From Portulaca oleracea (taxonomy: Eukaryota > Streptophyta > Magnoliopsida > Caryophyllales > Portulacaceae), in contig CM055877.1 of the NCBI GenBank assembly GCA_029582165.1, positions 41,048,749 through 41,112,748 of the forward strand: 64,000 nucleotides of DNA. The letters run 5' to 3'. The notes under the pieces were generated by a model. It made no database searches and had not been told where the DNA came from. It saw only the letters and a list, made by a program, of their open reading frames with translations. Positions 1 to 10,370 of the stretch are shown piece after piece; within the stretch, counting starts at the first letter, position 1; each line of letters starts with the position of its first letter. Made by a program: the position numbers and the translations under genes.

Positions 1-221
1 GATTGGATAAATGAGCTCCTGCAAGGATTCCTAAAACTAAGGCCCAGATAGACAGTAGTACTTTTGAGTACTCCAAAGACCATACAAGTTATGTTGCAAA
101 CTAAGGCCCAAATAGACACTAGTACTTTTGACTACTCCAAAGACCATACAAGTTATGTTCGAGACCCAACTGCTTCAAACACTTTAATTCATGTTCGCAG
201 TTGATTCTTGAAGGGGGCATC
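1..221 (+). mobile_element. 3' internal end of an LTR retrotransposon
   Basis: This is the last part of an element whose body lies before the window. It contains a 64-bp tandem duplication: the block starting ACTAAGGCCCA at 36 recurs at 100. It ends in a purine-rich tract (TTGAAGGGGGCATC, about 207-221) placed directly before an LTR that starts with TG, which is the expected position of a polypurine tract. No coding sequence is left, so the lineage is unknown. Confidence 0.6.
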
Positions 222-915
222 TGTAGAAGGTAAAAAATTGTCGGCAAATCAGAAAATAACACGTGGAAAATAAATAAATTTATTCGGATAATTATTATCC
301 GTCACGTGTAAAATTAATTACGGCGGTCCATTTAAATTAAATTTTAAATGGAAATTTATCATGGCCAATAGCGTCGTGACACGTGTCAATTATGATGCAG
401 AAAATCATAATTATTTCTTTATTTAAAATGAAAGGAATAATTATTAATTTGGGCTCAAGCCCAAAAGTCGACTCAAACCCTAGGTAACCCTAGGCCTCCA
501 GAGCCTATAAATAGAGGTTCTCTCCCTCATTTTCAAGACACTCGGCAGTCTACACCGGCGGCATTCGGCATTCTGCACTTCAGAGAATTCAGAAGCTCGA
601 ACTGCAAGCGGCCTCCAGCTCCCAAGCGCCAAAGATCAAGGTCGACAAAAGTTCAAAATCAAAAGCTCCAAGTTTTTATGCACGTCAAGGTAAAGAACTA
701 AAACTAAGTTCTTCAGCTCGACCTGCACTTGAGATCGAGATCAAGCGCCCGCAGCCTCGACTCACCCAAGTCATAGGAGATCGAATCAGAGGATCATCAT
801 TATTGTATTTGATATATAGATTGTACCCGCTTACATTCAAATATCAATAAAAATTAATTTGTTACTCATATTTCTTGCCTTTATTTATTTCAAGCTCGAA
901 ATTTGTGTTTACACA
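222..915 (+). mobile_element. 3' LTR of the same retrotransposon
   Basis: The LTR starts TGTAGAAGG after the purine tract and ends TTTACACA, so it has TG...CA ends and is about 694 bp long. It carries a TATA-like box (TATAAATA, 506-513) in a block starting 'cctataaatag', the usual U3/R layout, and an AATAAA signal at 846-851 near the 3' end. Orientation follows from the purine tract on the left and the TATA-to-polyA order. The matching 5' LTR and coding region would lie before base 1. Whether the element is gypsy or copia cannot be told from here. Confidence 0.6.
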
Positions 916-1064
916 AGTATTAATTTATACTTCAACATATAGAAACCTAAATTTATAATTTAACATAAATAAAATCATTTTCTTCTTCTAATTATTAGTG
1001 GGTCAGATAACTAGGAAAAAATTTACATTTGAGTTCAGACAATAAAAATAAGAAAAGTATTATA

Positions 1065-1332
1065 TCTATATATATAAAAAAAATCGGATGAAAAATCTTT
1101 TACATGATCGAATCTTTCTAAATTAGACTAAACTAAATTTTTAAACTAATTTCTTTTTTTATAAAGATACATAAAATTTGTACAACTAATTTTAAATTAT
1201 CCACTTTATAATAATCTATAATGTGAAACTGTTGTTAAATTCATAAGTAATATATACCTACGATTTAAAAGAAATTTAAATTTTACCGAGTAATTTAGTC
1301 CACCTGTGCCTTGCACGGGCCCTCTGAACTAG
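1065..1332 (+). mobile_element. small non-autonomous Helitron
   Basis: The 5' end is TC in TCTATATATATAAA, preceded by A. The 3' end has a short hairpin (CCTGTGC, loop, GCACGGG), then about ten bases, then CTAG at 1329-1332 followed by T. This matches the family rule of TC...hairpin...CTRR inserted between A and T. The inside is 268 bp of AT-rich DNA with no coding sequence. The 3' end is well supported; the 5' end is inferred from the TC and the flanking A. Confidence 0.55.
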
Positions 1333-1391
1333 TATTTTTTAAATAACAAGGAAGTATACTATAATTTTGAATGATAGCCATTCAAAATTGA

Positions 1392-2602
1392 TTTCTCTTG
1401 CGTCCGTACGTCAGTGGGTACCACGAGTGATTTCTCTTGTGATTTTGGGGTGCATCAGGGTTCAGCTTTGAGTCCGTTTCTTTTTACTTTAATTATGGAC
1501 GAGTTGACTAAAGGCATCCAGGATGACCTACCTTGGTGCATGCTTTTTGCGGATGATATCGTGCTCATAGACGAGTCGAGGGAAAGTTTAAATGACATGG
1601 TGGAGCGTTGGAGAGACACGCTGGAGTCAAAGGGTTTTAGATTGAGTAGGTCTAAGACGGAGTACATGAGTTGTTGTTTTAGTGGATGGGACGCTGACAC
1701 TCACTCACAAGAAGTAACCTTAGGAGGGGTGCCCATAACCAGGGTTGAAAAGTTTAAGTATTTAGGTTCTATCATACGGAGTGACGGGGAAATCAATGAT
1801 GATGTTACACATCGAATCAAAATTGGTTTGCAGAAATGGAAATCAGCGTCCGGTGTCCTTTTTGACAAGAAAATCCCACTTAAACTTATGGGGCAGGTGT
1901 ATCGTACGGTTGTTAGGCCAGCAATATTGTATGGTGCTGAGTGCTGGGCAGTCAAGAAGATGCATTGTCAAAGGCTAAATGTTGCGGAGATGCGGATGGT
2001 TCGGTGGATTTGCGATTACACCAGACTAGATAGGATTAGGAATGATGTTTGCCGATCCAAACTAGAGGTAGCACCCTTTGAGGAAAACTGCGAGAGACTA
2101 GACTGAGATGGTTTGGGCATGTCCGTAGGAGAAGTGAGGATGCTCCTGTAAGGAGGTGCGAAGGGATTGAAATACCTCAAGGCCGTCGTGGGCGTGAGAG
2201 ACCTAAAAAGTCTATGAGAGAGGTGATAAGAGAAGATCTAAGACACCTAGGTTTAGTGGATGACATGGCTCTAGACAGGGGGCCTTGGAGGGCTAGGATT
2301 AAGGTCGTAGGGTGAGGAAGGTGTTTGTGATTCGAACTAGCTTTACGTTTTTTGGCTTTTACGGTTTTTTTTTTTTTTTTGGCTTGTATTTGTTTTCTTG
2401 TGTAGGTACCTGTTAGCCCTTCCGTTAGCACTAGCAACATTCTAGTAAGTGTTTTCCTCTCTTAACAAGCTTCGCATCTGTTTTTGCTCGGATCCGTCGG
2501 AATCAGTCTCTCCATGAACTTTTGTTTATGGGGGTAAGGCTGCCTACACTTGGGTCCCCCATACCGCGCTCAAACGTGTAACATGAGAGGTTGTTGTTGT
2601 TG
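1392..2602 (+). mobile_element. 5'-truncated RTE-type LINE with 16-bp TSD
   Basis: The element is bounded by a perfect 16-bp direct repeat, AGCCATTCAAAATTGA (1376-1391 and 2603-2618). It ends in GGTTGTTGTTGTTG rather than poly(A), which is typical of plant RTE LINEs. The region before the tail ('ggggtaaggctgcctac') also resembles the RTE 3' UTR. The endonuclease and the N-terminal half of the reverse transcriptase are missing, so it arrived as a 5'-truncated copy. Confidence 0.88.
1414..2315 (+). pseudogene. RTE-type reverse transcriptase fragment, frameshifted
   Basis: The reading frame from 1414 to 2106 encodes the C-terminal half of a non-LTR reverse transcriptase. Visible motifs are HQGSALSPFLF, the catalytic box FADDIVLID, KFKYLGSII and ILYGAECWAV. 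Near 2100 the frame shifts by one base. The normal continuation ([10 protein letters not shown] ... [10 protein letters not shown] ... [12 protein letters not shown]) is readable in another frame to a stop at 2313-2315. With no endonuclease, no start of its own and a frameshift, it is a dead 5'-truncated copy. The assignment to the RTE clade rests on these motifs and on the TTG-repeat tail. Confidence 0.85.
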
Positions 2603-2618
2603 AGCCATTCAAAATTGA

Positions 2619-2844
2619 ATTGTATGGATGCATCCCTCCAAGGTCCGGGATTCTCCTTAAAATGAACACCACATTCGACCTTGAATTGATCTTGGTTGGA
2701 TTTTTTGAAGGAGACTCGCCATGACTTGATCATTGGTTTTTCATCTTGAGTCTTATCCCCATCTATTCCATATTCCCCTTATTGGAAAAGAGTTTCCCTC
2801 TTCACCATTTTCCACAAAAGGATTCAAGTCATCGCTCCCATTCT
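2619..2844. other. non-genic spacer
   Basis: Unique-looking sequence that is contiguous with 1334-1375 once the LINE between them is removed. I see no gene, repeat or RNA signal. Confidence 0.4.
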
Positions 2845-3235
2845 CTACTAAAAATATGTGTATTACCAACCACTTTTTTCCAACCAATTTAAAATCGTTG
2901 GAAAAATCAACCCTTTTAGCAACTATTTCATATTCCAACTATTTTTAAAAAATTTAAGTGGGAAAAAGGGTTGAAAATTCCAACCACTTTTGCTAAAATG
3001 GTTGGAAATTTTTCCTACCATCTCCTACTATTTGAAATTGGTTGGAAAACGGTTAGTAATCCAACCATTTTTCCAACCAGTTTTAAACAGTAGGAAAAAT
3101 GATGGTAGGAAAAATTTCCAACCATTTATTCCATATAAAATTTTTGAAAACATAATTGGAATATGAAATAGTTGGTTTTTCCAATCATTTTAAATTGGTT
3201 GGAAAAAATGGTTAGTAATACACATATTTATAGTG
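2845..3235. mobile_element. foldback MITE, CACTA-like termini
   Basis: The two ends are long inverted repeats of about 95 bp: left CTACTAAAAATATGTGTATT, right the reverse complement of CACTATAAATATGTGTATT. The interior holds many copies of TTGGAAAA/TTTTCCAA in both orientations, so the 391-bp unit can fold almost entirely. The right end CACTA suggests a CACTA-superfamily deletion derivative. The left end has diverged (CTACTA), and a clean 3-bp target duplication is not visible. Confidence 0.65.
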
Positions 3236-3779
3236 GTGCTTCATTGGTTTGGTCTAATCACGAACAATTGCCATGCCTAAATCCTTAGGAAGGAATACAA
3301 GTGTACATGCTTGTTTCTCAACTATCAACGTGAGTCTCATCTTGGGAAGATTATTATCATCCCTTTGGACATATTTACTCAGCAAATGCAAGTTTTTTTA
3401 ACAATCTAAGAAATACGGTCAAGTCACAACTCCCCATGTTTGGTTTAACGTAGGCTAATAATTGCAAATTCCTAAAATCCCCCTAATCCCACAAAACCAT
3501 GGGGAAGTTTGGGACTCAACTTGAGAAACAAAGCAAGGATTAAAGCTTTAACCAGGAGAGGACCAAGGCAGTGTGGGATTTCATAATAATGCATTCAATT
3601 CTGAAAACTACAACTTCAGCCTCTTTCTTAACTTTAACTGTCTGGTAATTTTGACAATGAAAAGATTTGACACATAAAGTAAATTTTTAACACGGGGATC
3701 ATCCTAACAAACTTGTTACACATGGCCTCTCATACAAGTCTTTCTTTGGTCACTCCTTAAAACTAAACCAAACCTAGTT
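3236..3779. other. region downstream of MAK16
   Basis: AT-rich DNA between the MITE and the MAK16 stop codon. It presumably includes the 3' UTR and polyadenylation site of the minus-strand gene. I see no other gene here. Confidence 0.4.
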
Positions 3780-6765
3780 TTACAAAATTGAATGGGGAAC
3801 AGCAGTCTGCCTCTCCCGTGCATCTTCATGTTCGACCTCAACATGAACCCTCACTTTTTTCTTTGACTTGGGAACACCTTCATCTTCCTCTTTCTTCTTT
3901 TTCAAAGCTTTACTCGATTCCCCTCTAGTCCTCTTCCTTTCAGCCACTCCAATATCCTCATCATCATCATCATCCACTTCAGCTGTGCCATCACCAAAAA
4001 TTACTATGTATTGAGAAACAAGCATCAACAACACCTATAAAACTAAAATCAAATAAACTTTTTTTTTTTTTTTAGTGGAGCTCAGGCAGCTTTCACCTAT
4101 ACATGTCCTTACCCACAGCTAGCAAAGAGAAAGAGACGGTTTTATACAAACCCACCACAAAGATTTTCAATTTTTATTTAAAAGACAAAAACAATAGCAA
4201 AACCAATTTGGTTAAAATTTTAAAAACACGGCCGCTGGATGATTCAGCAGAAATAAGGCTTCAGGACGCTACCTTCATCATCATCAATAGCCAAGTTGCC
4301 GAAGTCCTCTATATCATCTTCCTCCTCAAGTTCTTCATAACCCTCAACATACTCCACCTCAGGTTCCTCCTGCATCCACAAGTTAAACATATGAATGTTT
4401 CAAGAATACAAGGAAAAGAAATTCCCTGGATGGACAATCCTAGATGGCAAGTCACCTATTTCACAAATCTTATATTTTGTCATATGAAAGCCAATTTTCA
4501 ACATATACCTCCTCAACCTCCTCCTCTTCAACCTCATGACCTTTCAGAACTTGGTTAAATGCCTTCTCATTGAAATTATATATGTCATCATAAACACCTC
4601 TTTTGAGACGTTCGAGCAATTCCTCCTCAATTTTCTGCAAACAAACAAATGGTCTGTTAAGTTTTGCAGAACAATGACGCTAAAGTCCAGTAATAGTGCA
4701 ACAAAAGTACTTGATAATAATACCTTGTCAATTATTGCTGCTTTCTCAGCCTTTTCCAACCTTCTAGCATCTCTCTTCTTCTCCTTCCTAGGAGTAGTCA
4801 TTATCTTCTCCCTACAAGACAAGTTAGACCAAGCAAGTCACATGAGTGGTATGTATATTCATCACAGAACACTGCACAATGCAGATGTCTCACGTGAAAG
4901 CTTGATTTGATAATAGAGAAGGGATCAACTGGTATACAAGACGACGCTGCCAATTAATTCCCTCACTACAGACGGATAAGCAAACATGCAACTACCTATT
5001 ATAAAAAAATAGTCACCTATACAACAATAACACCGTAATGAACTCTAAGCACGAGCAACAAGCACCTAAATACGGTTAAAGTTATCTAAACTCGTATAGA
5101 TAACAGCAGAAAGAGCTGAACCCTCACCACAAGTTAGCAAGCATGAAAAAACCCTTTAGTAGAACTATGAACTATATTGTCAAGAAGCCCTAATTCCTCA
5201 AGAATTAATATAAAGAGTTGCAAGAAAGAAAGCCTTAAAAAGATCCTAAGGAAATTCACTAGAATAGTATCATTTGCAAATGGTGAATTTTATCTAGAAC
5301 AATCCAAAATGGTAAGGAACGTTACTTTAGCAATAGAATTAGGACTATCAAACAAAAACTTCACCTTAAGGACACCTACACGACAAAATAGGACAGGTTG
5401 TATGCACAAAAACCATGAGACGCTAAAGAGGGAAAAAAAGGTGGCATAGAACCACTCCATTACCTATCATTCTACAAAGATCAAGCAACTAAACAACAAG
5501 ATATATGCTTGATCTTTCTATACCAAATCATACAAAGGCACCACCAAATTGTATTAAAATGGTAACAAGGATATTCATGCAAGAAAAAGAAAAATCTATA
5601 AACCTAATGAACTTGAAGCAACCATGTTTCGCAGTGAAGACCCACAATTCTAGAGTCACTAGTGCAGACACACACACAAACAAACAAATCATTCACATAA
5701 AGCAATAGCAATCCACAAGAACATCCCAACCCACACCATAGTAAAAGGTCTCCTCAAATGTTTCCAACATAACATTGAATCCAACAGCTTGTGTCAGCTT
5801 CAGAAGAGCAGATCTTGACGAATCAATTCCGATCCAGTTACAAAATGACAATCTGTTCTAAACATAGGCACAACATACATGGATGCATGATCATAGGAAG
5901 TTTGAAGCTAATGTGTATGAAGGTACTTTTAACTTTCTTCACATCAGCACACAACATGGGAAGGTAAAGATCACTTCAGAGCATACTATAGAGCAATGAC
6001 AGTCATGCGATGATTTATCTACAGGAACCAAAAAGTATGATAGATAAAAAGGGATAGGTAAGCACCTTGTTTTCAAAGCAAGCTTTCTCATGCGTATCCG
6101 CATCTGTGTCATCTTGGTCAATCGTTGCTTTGTCTTGTGCACAAGAAATTTAGGCCAATACATCTGGGAGTTCACATTACACAAGCAAAGGTCAAGCATA
6201 CAGCCCCCTCCCTCTCCCTTAGAATCCAAAGAGACAAATATAAACAACTTTTATGGAGAGTAAAACTGAAAGCAGTACCATATGCTTATCAATAATCTCA
6301 AGGGCCTTCTCGTAATTTCTGGGCAACTTAAGCCTTTCCCACAGTTTATTGGGCATATGAGCTCTCTCTATAGTTTTCATGTACAAATAGAAGACCCCTG
6401 CAAGCCAATCGAGTAACAAAACTTCAAGACCAAAAGAAAACCCACAAACCAAAGATTGACGACAATTAACAAGAAATAAACAAAAGGGTACCCTCATGTT
6501 CGCGAATAGTAGCATATCGGCTGTTAGCAAGAGGGCAAGAGCTCCGATTGCATATACCAGTCACGTTATACGGATTTCGACAAAATTTCCCAGTTTCAAT
6601 CCTAATTGAAATGGACAACGCCAAAAAGACACCAAGATGAAAATAAGCAACATAGAATTGAATTCAGAAATAGGAATAGGAATAGGGGATTAGGGTTTAA
6701 TACTTGGACATGTAACTGCAGTGATGGTGGCGAATGACCTGCCAAATGACCTCATCGTGCTGCAT
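3780..6765 (-). CDS. MAK16: MAK16 homologue, pre-60S ribosome biogenesis factor
   Basis: Nucleolar protein needed for large ribosomal subunit assembly; in yeast it acts on early pre-60S particles. Eight minus-strand exons join in frame: 6765-6704, 6601-6492, 6397-6279, 6163-6066, 4811-4724, 4634-4509, 4369-4273 and 3982-3780. They total 903 nt, giving 300 residues, the usual plant MAK16 size. All introns are GT-AG. The start is [16 protein letters not shown]. It is followed by the Cys-rich [20 protein letters not shown] stretch, then [32 protein letters not shown], the [12 protein letters not shown] basic block, [14 protein letters not shown] and [16 protein letters not shown]. The tail is acidic then basic, with DDDDDED and LKKKK. 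This matches an N-terminal L28e-like domain plus the Mak16 C-terminal domain. Intron 4 is large (1254 bp). No frameshift or stop is seen, so the gene is probably functional. Only the exact acceptor of the last exon is slightly uncertain. Confidence 0.95.
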
Positions 6766-7226
6766 ATTCGACGATTATTCGGAGAAGAAATGAATAAGAG
6801 TTACCCCTTTATTTGAGGAGAAGATTGATGGGAGTGAGAACTGAGAAGAATTAGGGTTGAGGGTTTAAGGGGGGGTTCTATCTAGGGGTTCTGTTTTTTT
6901 TTTTTTTTTCTTTAATAAAAAAGAATGTAATTGTGAATGCAGATTACTAAGCAAGAATCAGTGAAGGTAACCGAGAATAGAGGGTTTTAGGATGGAATGG
7001 GGATTGCCGGATTGAGGAGGACGGAAGAACACGGCCTCCTAGTTTTCGCAGAGAGAGGGTCGGCCAAGACAATCAAGGGATTGCCGGATTGAGAAAACTA
7101 TTAACTAACAAAATGGACAAGGGTTTTTCTCTCCAAAAAAAAAAAAAAAAAAAAAAATGGTGGACAAGGGTTTCGGGAGCGGCGCCGTAGCCAGCAGAGG
7201 GTTCTTGCTTAGATAAAAATGTTACC
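6766..7226 (-). promoter_or_regulatory. 5' UTR and promoter region of MAK16
   Basis: Sequence immediately upstream of the MAK16 start codon. On the gene's strand it is pyrimidine-rich near the start, and it holds a T tract at about 6894-6911 and an A tract at about 7135-7157. No convincing TATA box stands out, as is common for housekeeping genes. The boundaries are not defined by any motif; the region is labelled only by position. Confidence 0.35.
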
Positions 7227-7487
7227 GAGGGTGAGTTTGGTTGATCAATAACCCCGGGGAAATGGTCAATTTTTTCGAGTTGACTTATTTTTCCTATATT
7301 TGGATGTGGGTTGACTTCGGGAAAGTTTTCACAATGGATCCACCATTTTCTCCATTTTCCTAAGAAAAATTTTCATTAGGGGGGGGCTAAGGGAAAATTT
7401 TCCCAGGGAAATCTTTCCCATAGAAAACTTTCCATGGAAAATTTTTCCCGGAAAAAATTTCCCTGGGGTTTCTACCAAACACTCCCT
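7227..7487. mobile_element. short TIR MITE (hAT-like)
   Basis: The left end GAGGGTGAGTTTGGTTG and the reverse complement of the right end, AGGGAGTGTTTGGTAG, match, and both run into AACCCC-GGGAAA. The middle is made of repeated GGAAAATTTTCCC palindromes. Length about 261 bp. The GGGNNTGTTTGGT terminus is common in plant hAT-type MITEs. The target duplication is not clear, partly because another element abuts it on the right. Confidence 0.5.
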
Positions 7488-8612
7488 AAATTTTTGTGAA
7501 AATTGCAATTTTGACGCCCGAAAAAATATGTAATGAAAGTGTCGTTAATTTATGTTAACTATGACAAAAATGTCACTTTAGCGATTTGTGACTTGTTTCA
7601 TCCGGTTGTAGACAAATGAAGGGTGTTTAATGTTTTGATTAGCTATTAAATTCCCCCTGAAATACCTACCCAAATTAATTACCCACCCAAATTTTTTTAT
7701 AGCTTAAATTTACCCCCCTTAACACGTACTCCATCTTCTTCTTCCTGAACTCTTCTTCAATCTCCTCTGCTTTAGATTTTTGGATATTTGGTTGGGTGAC
7801 TTGTTCTTGTTAGCCATCAAGACATCCTTTACCTAGGCAATTTCCTTGCTCATTAGATTGGCCTTTACTTGCCTCAAAACAACCAACTGTGAGGGTAGTT
7901 CTATGTGAGTTCTGTGTAGATTTCAAAGTGGAAGAGAGAGAAATATGAAACAAAATCCTTCTTGTCAAACAGAGGATTAGATTACCAAAGTTTAGTCGGG
8001 TGAATGTTGAGCTGCTAAAAATGATGAAGTTAGGTTAGTTATGCCGGAAGGATTAAAGGTGGGAATCTTTTAGAAATTGTAACAGAGGAGGATTGATTGT
8101 GTTGTTTATGGTTTGGAGGAGTGATTATTAAAGTATTGATTAGTGTGGAAAAAGAGGCAACCATTAATGTTTTAGGATGAAACTAGAGTTTTTGGGGTAG
8201 AAAATTGAAGAACTTAACTAAAAGCCCTAATTTTTTTGCCCAGAAATGAAGAAAGAGTTGAGGAAGAGCGGGGGATATGGTACACAAAACAGTTAAGCAT
8301 GGCAAATTGAAGAGGAGAGTTGAGGAAAAAAAAGATGAAGCATTTGAGTGGGCGGGGGGCAGTAAATTTAAGCTATAAAAGAATTTGGGTGGGTTATTAT
8401 TTTGGGTGGGTAATCAATTTGGGTAGGTACTTCAAGTGAGAATTTAATAGCGCTAATCAAAACATTAAATACCCTTCATTTGTCTACAACCGGCTAAAAC
8501 AAGTCACAAACCGGTAAAGTGACATTTCTGTCACAGTTAACGTAAATTAATGACACTTTCATTATATGTTTTTTTTTCGGATGGTAAAATTGCAACTTTT
8601 ACAAAGTTTAGT
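7488..8612. mobile_element. MULE-like element with ~230-bp terminal inverted repeats
   Basis: The left arm (7488-7720) and the reverse complement of the right arm (8345-8612) match over most of their length. Shared blocks include GAAAGTGTCGTTAAT, GACTTGTTTCATCCGGTTGTA, AATGAAGGGTGTTTAATG and TACCCACCCAAATT. TIRs of this length are typical of Mutator-like elements. The 620-bp interior has no recognisable transposase, so it is non-autonomous. It may carry captured host sequence, which I could not identify. Confidence 0.65.
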
Positions 8613-9148
8613 GTCATTTTTATTCAAGAACTCAGCCAGTAGAAGGTCTCAACTCCACTCGATACTTGGAACAAGTCTGACACAACGATAAAACGCCGTC
8701 GTTAAATCTTTTTTTTCTTTTTTTTTGTTAGAAATGGCGTCGGTAAATGTTAGGTTACAAGAGTGTGATGAAATTTACAAAGGATTTTTATTATTTTGTT
8801 TTTGCCAAAATTATTTTGGTAATGTTCAATGAGTACAAAGGGGTTTGCACTAAAGCGTCGTGCAATATTCATTATCTAAAATTGAAATTCATTTGTAATC
8901 AATAGAAATCTAATAGAAAAGTCAGTGGGCCCCTCAAAATACTGAAAGGAAAGCAATTTACGAAGGTAGAGCCAATGATAATAAAGATAATTATATTAAA
9001 TTTTTACAGTTTATTTTTACAATTAGTGAAAGAAGTATGCTTTTGTTCGATCGAACGCATTTTTATCTATCAGTTATCGCACGACTCTCCCCCATCCCCT
9101 CACTCATATCTTTGCAATTTATCAACACATTTTCTTTCTTTCCAGCTC
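8613..9148. other. non-genic spacer
   Basis: AT-rich sequence between the MULE-like element and the CT repeat. No coding, RNA or repeat structure that I can support. Confidence 0.3.
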
Positions 9149-9184
9149 TCTCTCTCTCTCTCTCTCTCCCTTTCTCTCTCTCTA
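9149..9184. repeat. (CT)n microsatellite
   Basis: A nearly pure CT dinucleotide run with one CCC interruption. It lies exactly at the left truncation point of the Athila-like fragment. Confidence 0.9.
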
Positions 9185-10370
9185 TAACTTTTACCTATGA
9201 TGAAGAGCCCCCGATCGATGATTCCTTCCTACATGAGCAACTCTTCGCTCTTGCCCATCAAGCAACTCCTTGGTATGTGGATTTCGTGAATTATCTCGTG
9301 TGTGGTGTCTTGCCTCCAGAGATGACATACCAACAAAGGAAGAAGCTCTTGTCCGATGTGAGGAGATATGTTTGGGAGGAGCCACTCCTTTACAAGCTAT
9401 GCGATGATGGGGTCTATAGGAGATGTTTGTCGGAAGAAGAGGTCCAAAATGTGCTTCGTCATTGCCATGCAACTACTTGTGGAGGCCATTTTGGTACCGA
9501 CAAGACGATTGCCAAGGTACTCCAAGCGAGATTCTATTGGCCAACCCTCTCAACAGATGCAAGAAACTATGTGCTTTCATGTGATAAGTGCCAAAGGATG
9601 GCAAGCATTCCCAAGAGGAATGAAATGCCTCAAAAGGACATTCTAGAGGTGAAGCTACTCGATATGTGGGTGATTGATTGACTTCATGGGTCTTCATGGG
9701 ACCCTTTTCCCCTCCTCACAACTACCTCTACATCTTGGCTGTGGTGGATTATGTTTTGAAGTGGGTGGAAGCCATTGCCACCCTTACCAATGATTCCAAG
9801 GTGGTGATCAAGTTCATCAAGAAGAATATCTTCACAAGATTTGGAATTCCGATCCTAGGGCTTTGTTGAGTGATAATGACACTCACTTTTGCAACAAGCC
9901 TCTTGATGCTCTATTGGCCAAGTATGTGGTCACTCACAAGGTTGCTACACCTTATCTCCCCCAAACTAATGACCAAGTTGAGCTTTCCAACCAGGAAGTG
10001 AAGAGTATGTTGGAGAAGATGGTTAGTAGATCAAGGAAAGAGTTGTCACTCAAGCTTGATGATGCACTATGGGCTTAGCGAACCGCATTCAAGACTCCTT
10101 TGGGCACTACTCCTTATCGATTAGTCTTTGGGAAATCATGTAATTTGCCAGTTGATATGGAGCACAAGGCTTATTGGGCCATCCAAACCCTCAATTTTGA
10201 TCAAAAGTTGGTGATAGAAAGGAGAATGTTGCAACTCCAAGAGTTGGATGAGTTGAGATTGGAGGCATATGAGAGCTCCCGAATTTACAAGGAGAGGACA
10301 AAGCGTTGGCAAGATAATCACATCTTGAAGAAGAAGTCTGAAGAGGGAGATATGGTGCTTCTATTCAACT
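9185..10370 (+). pseudogene. Athila-like Ty3/gypsy integrase, left half
   Basis: Degenerate integrase of an Athila-lineage element. Readable in order: an upstream linker (PWYVDFVNYLVCGVLPPEM); the HHCC zinc finger (HCHATTCGGHFGTDKT ... CDKCQR); a core with DFMGPF (broken by a 10-bp duplication of 'cttcatgggt' near 9683), LLSDNDTHFCNK and QVELSNQE; and the C-terminal SSRIYKERTKRWQD and GDMVLLFN. Frame changes occur near 9680 and 9862, and there is a stop at 10076-10078. Gag, protease and reverse transcriptase are absent upstream. The frame breaks off at TTCAACT, where the Tat element is inserted, and resumes at 23109. Confidence 0.88.
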
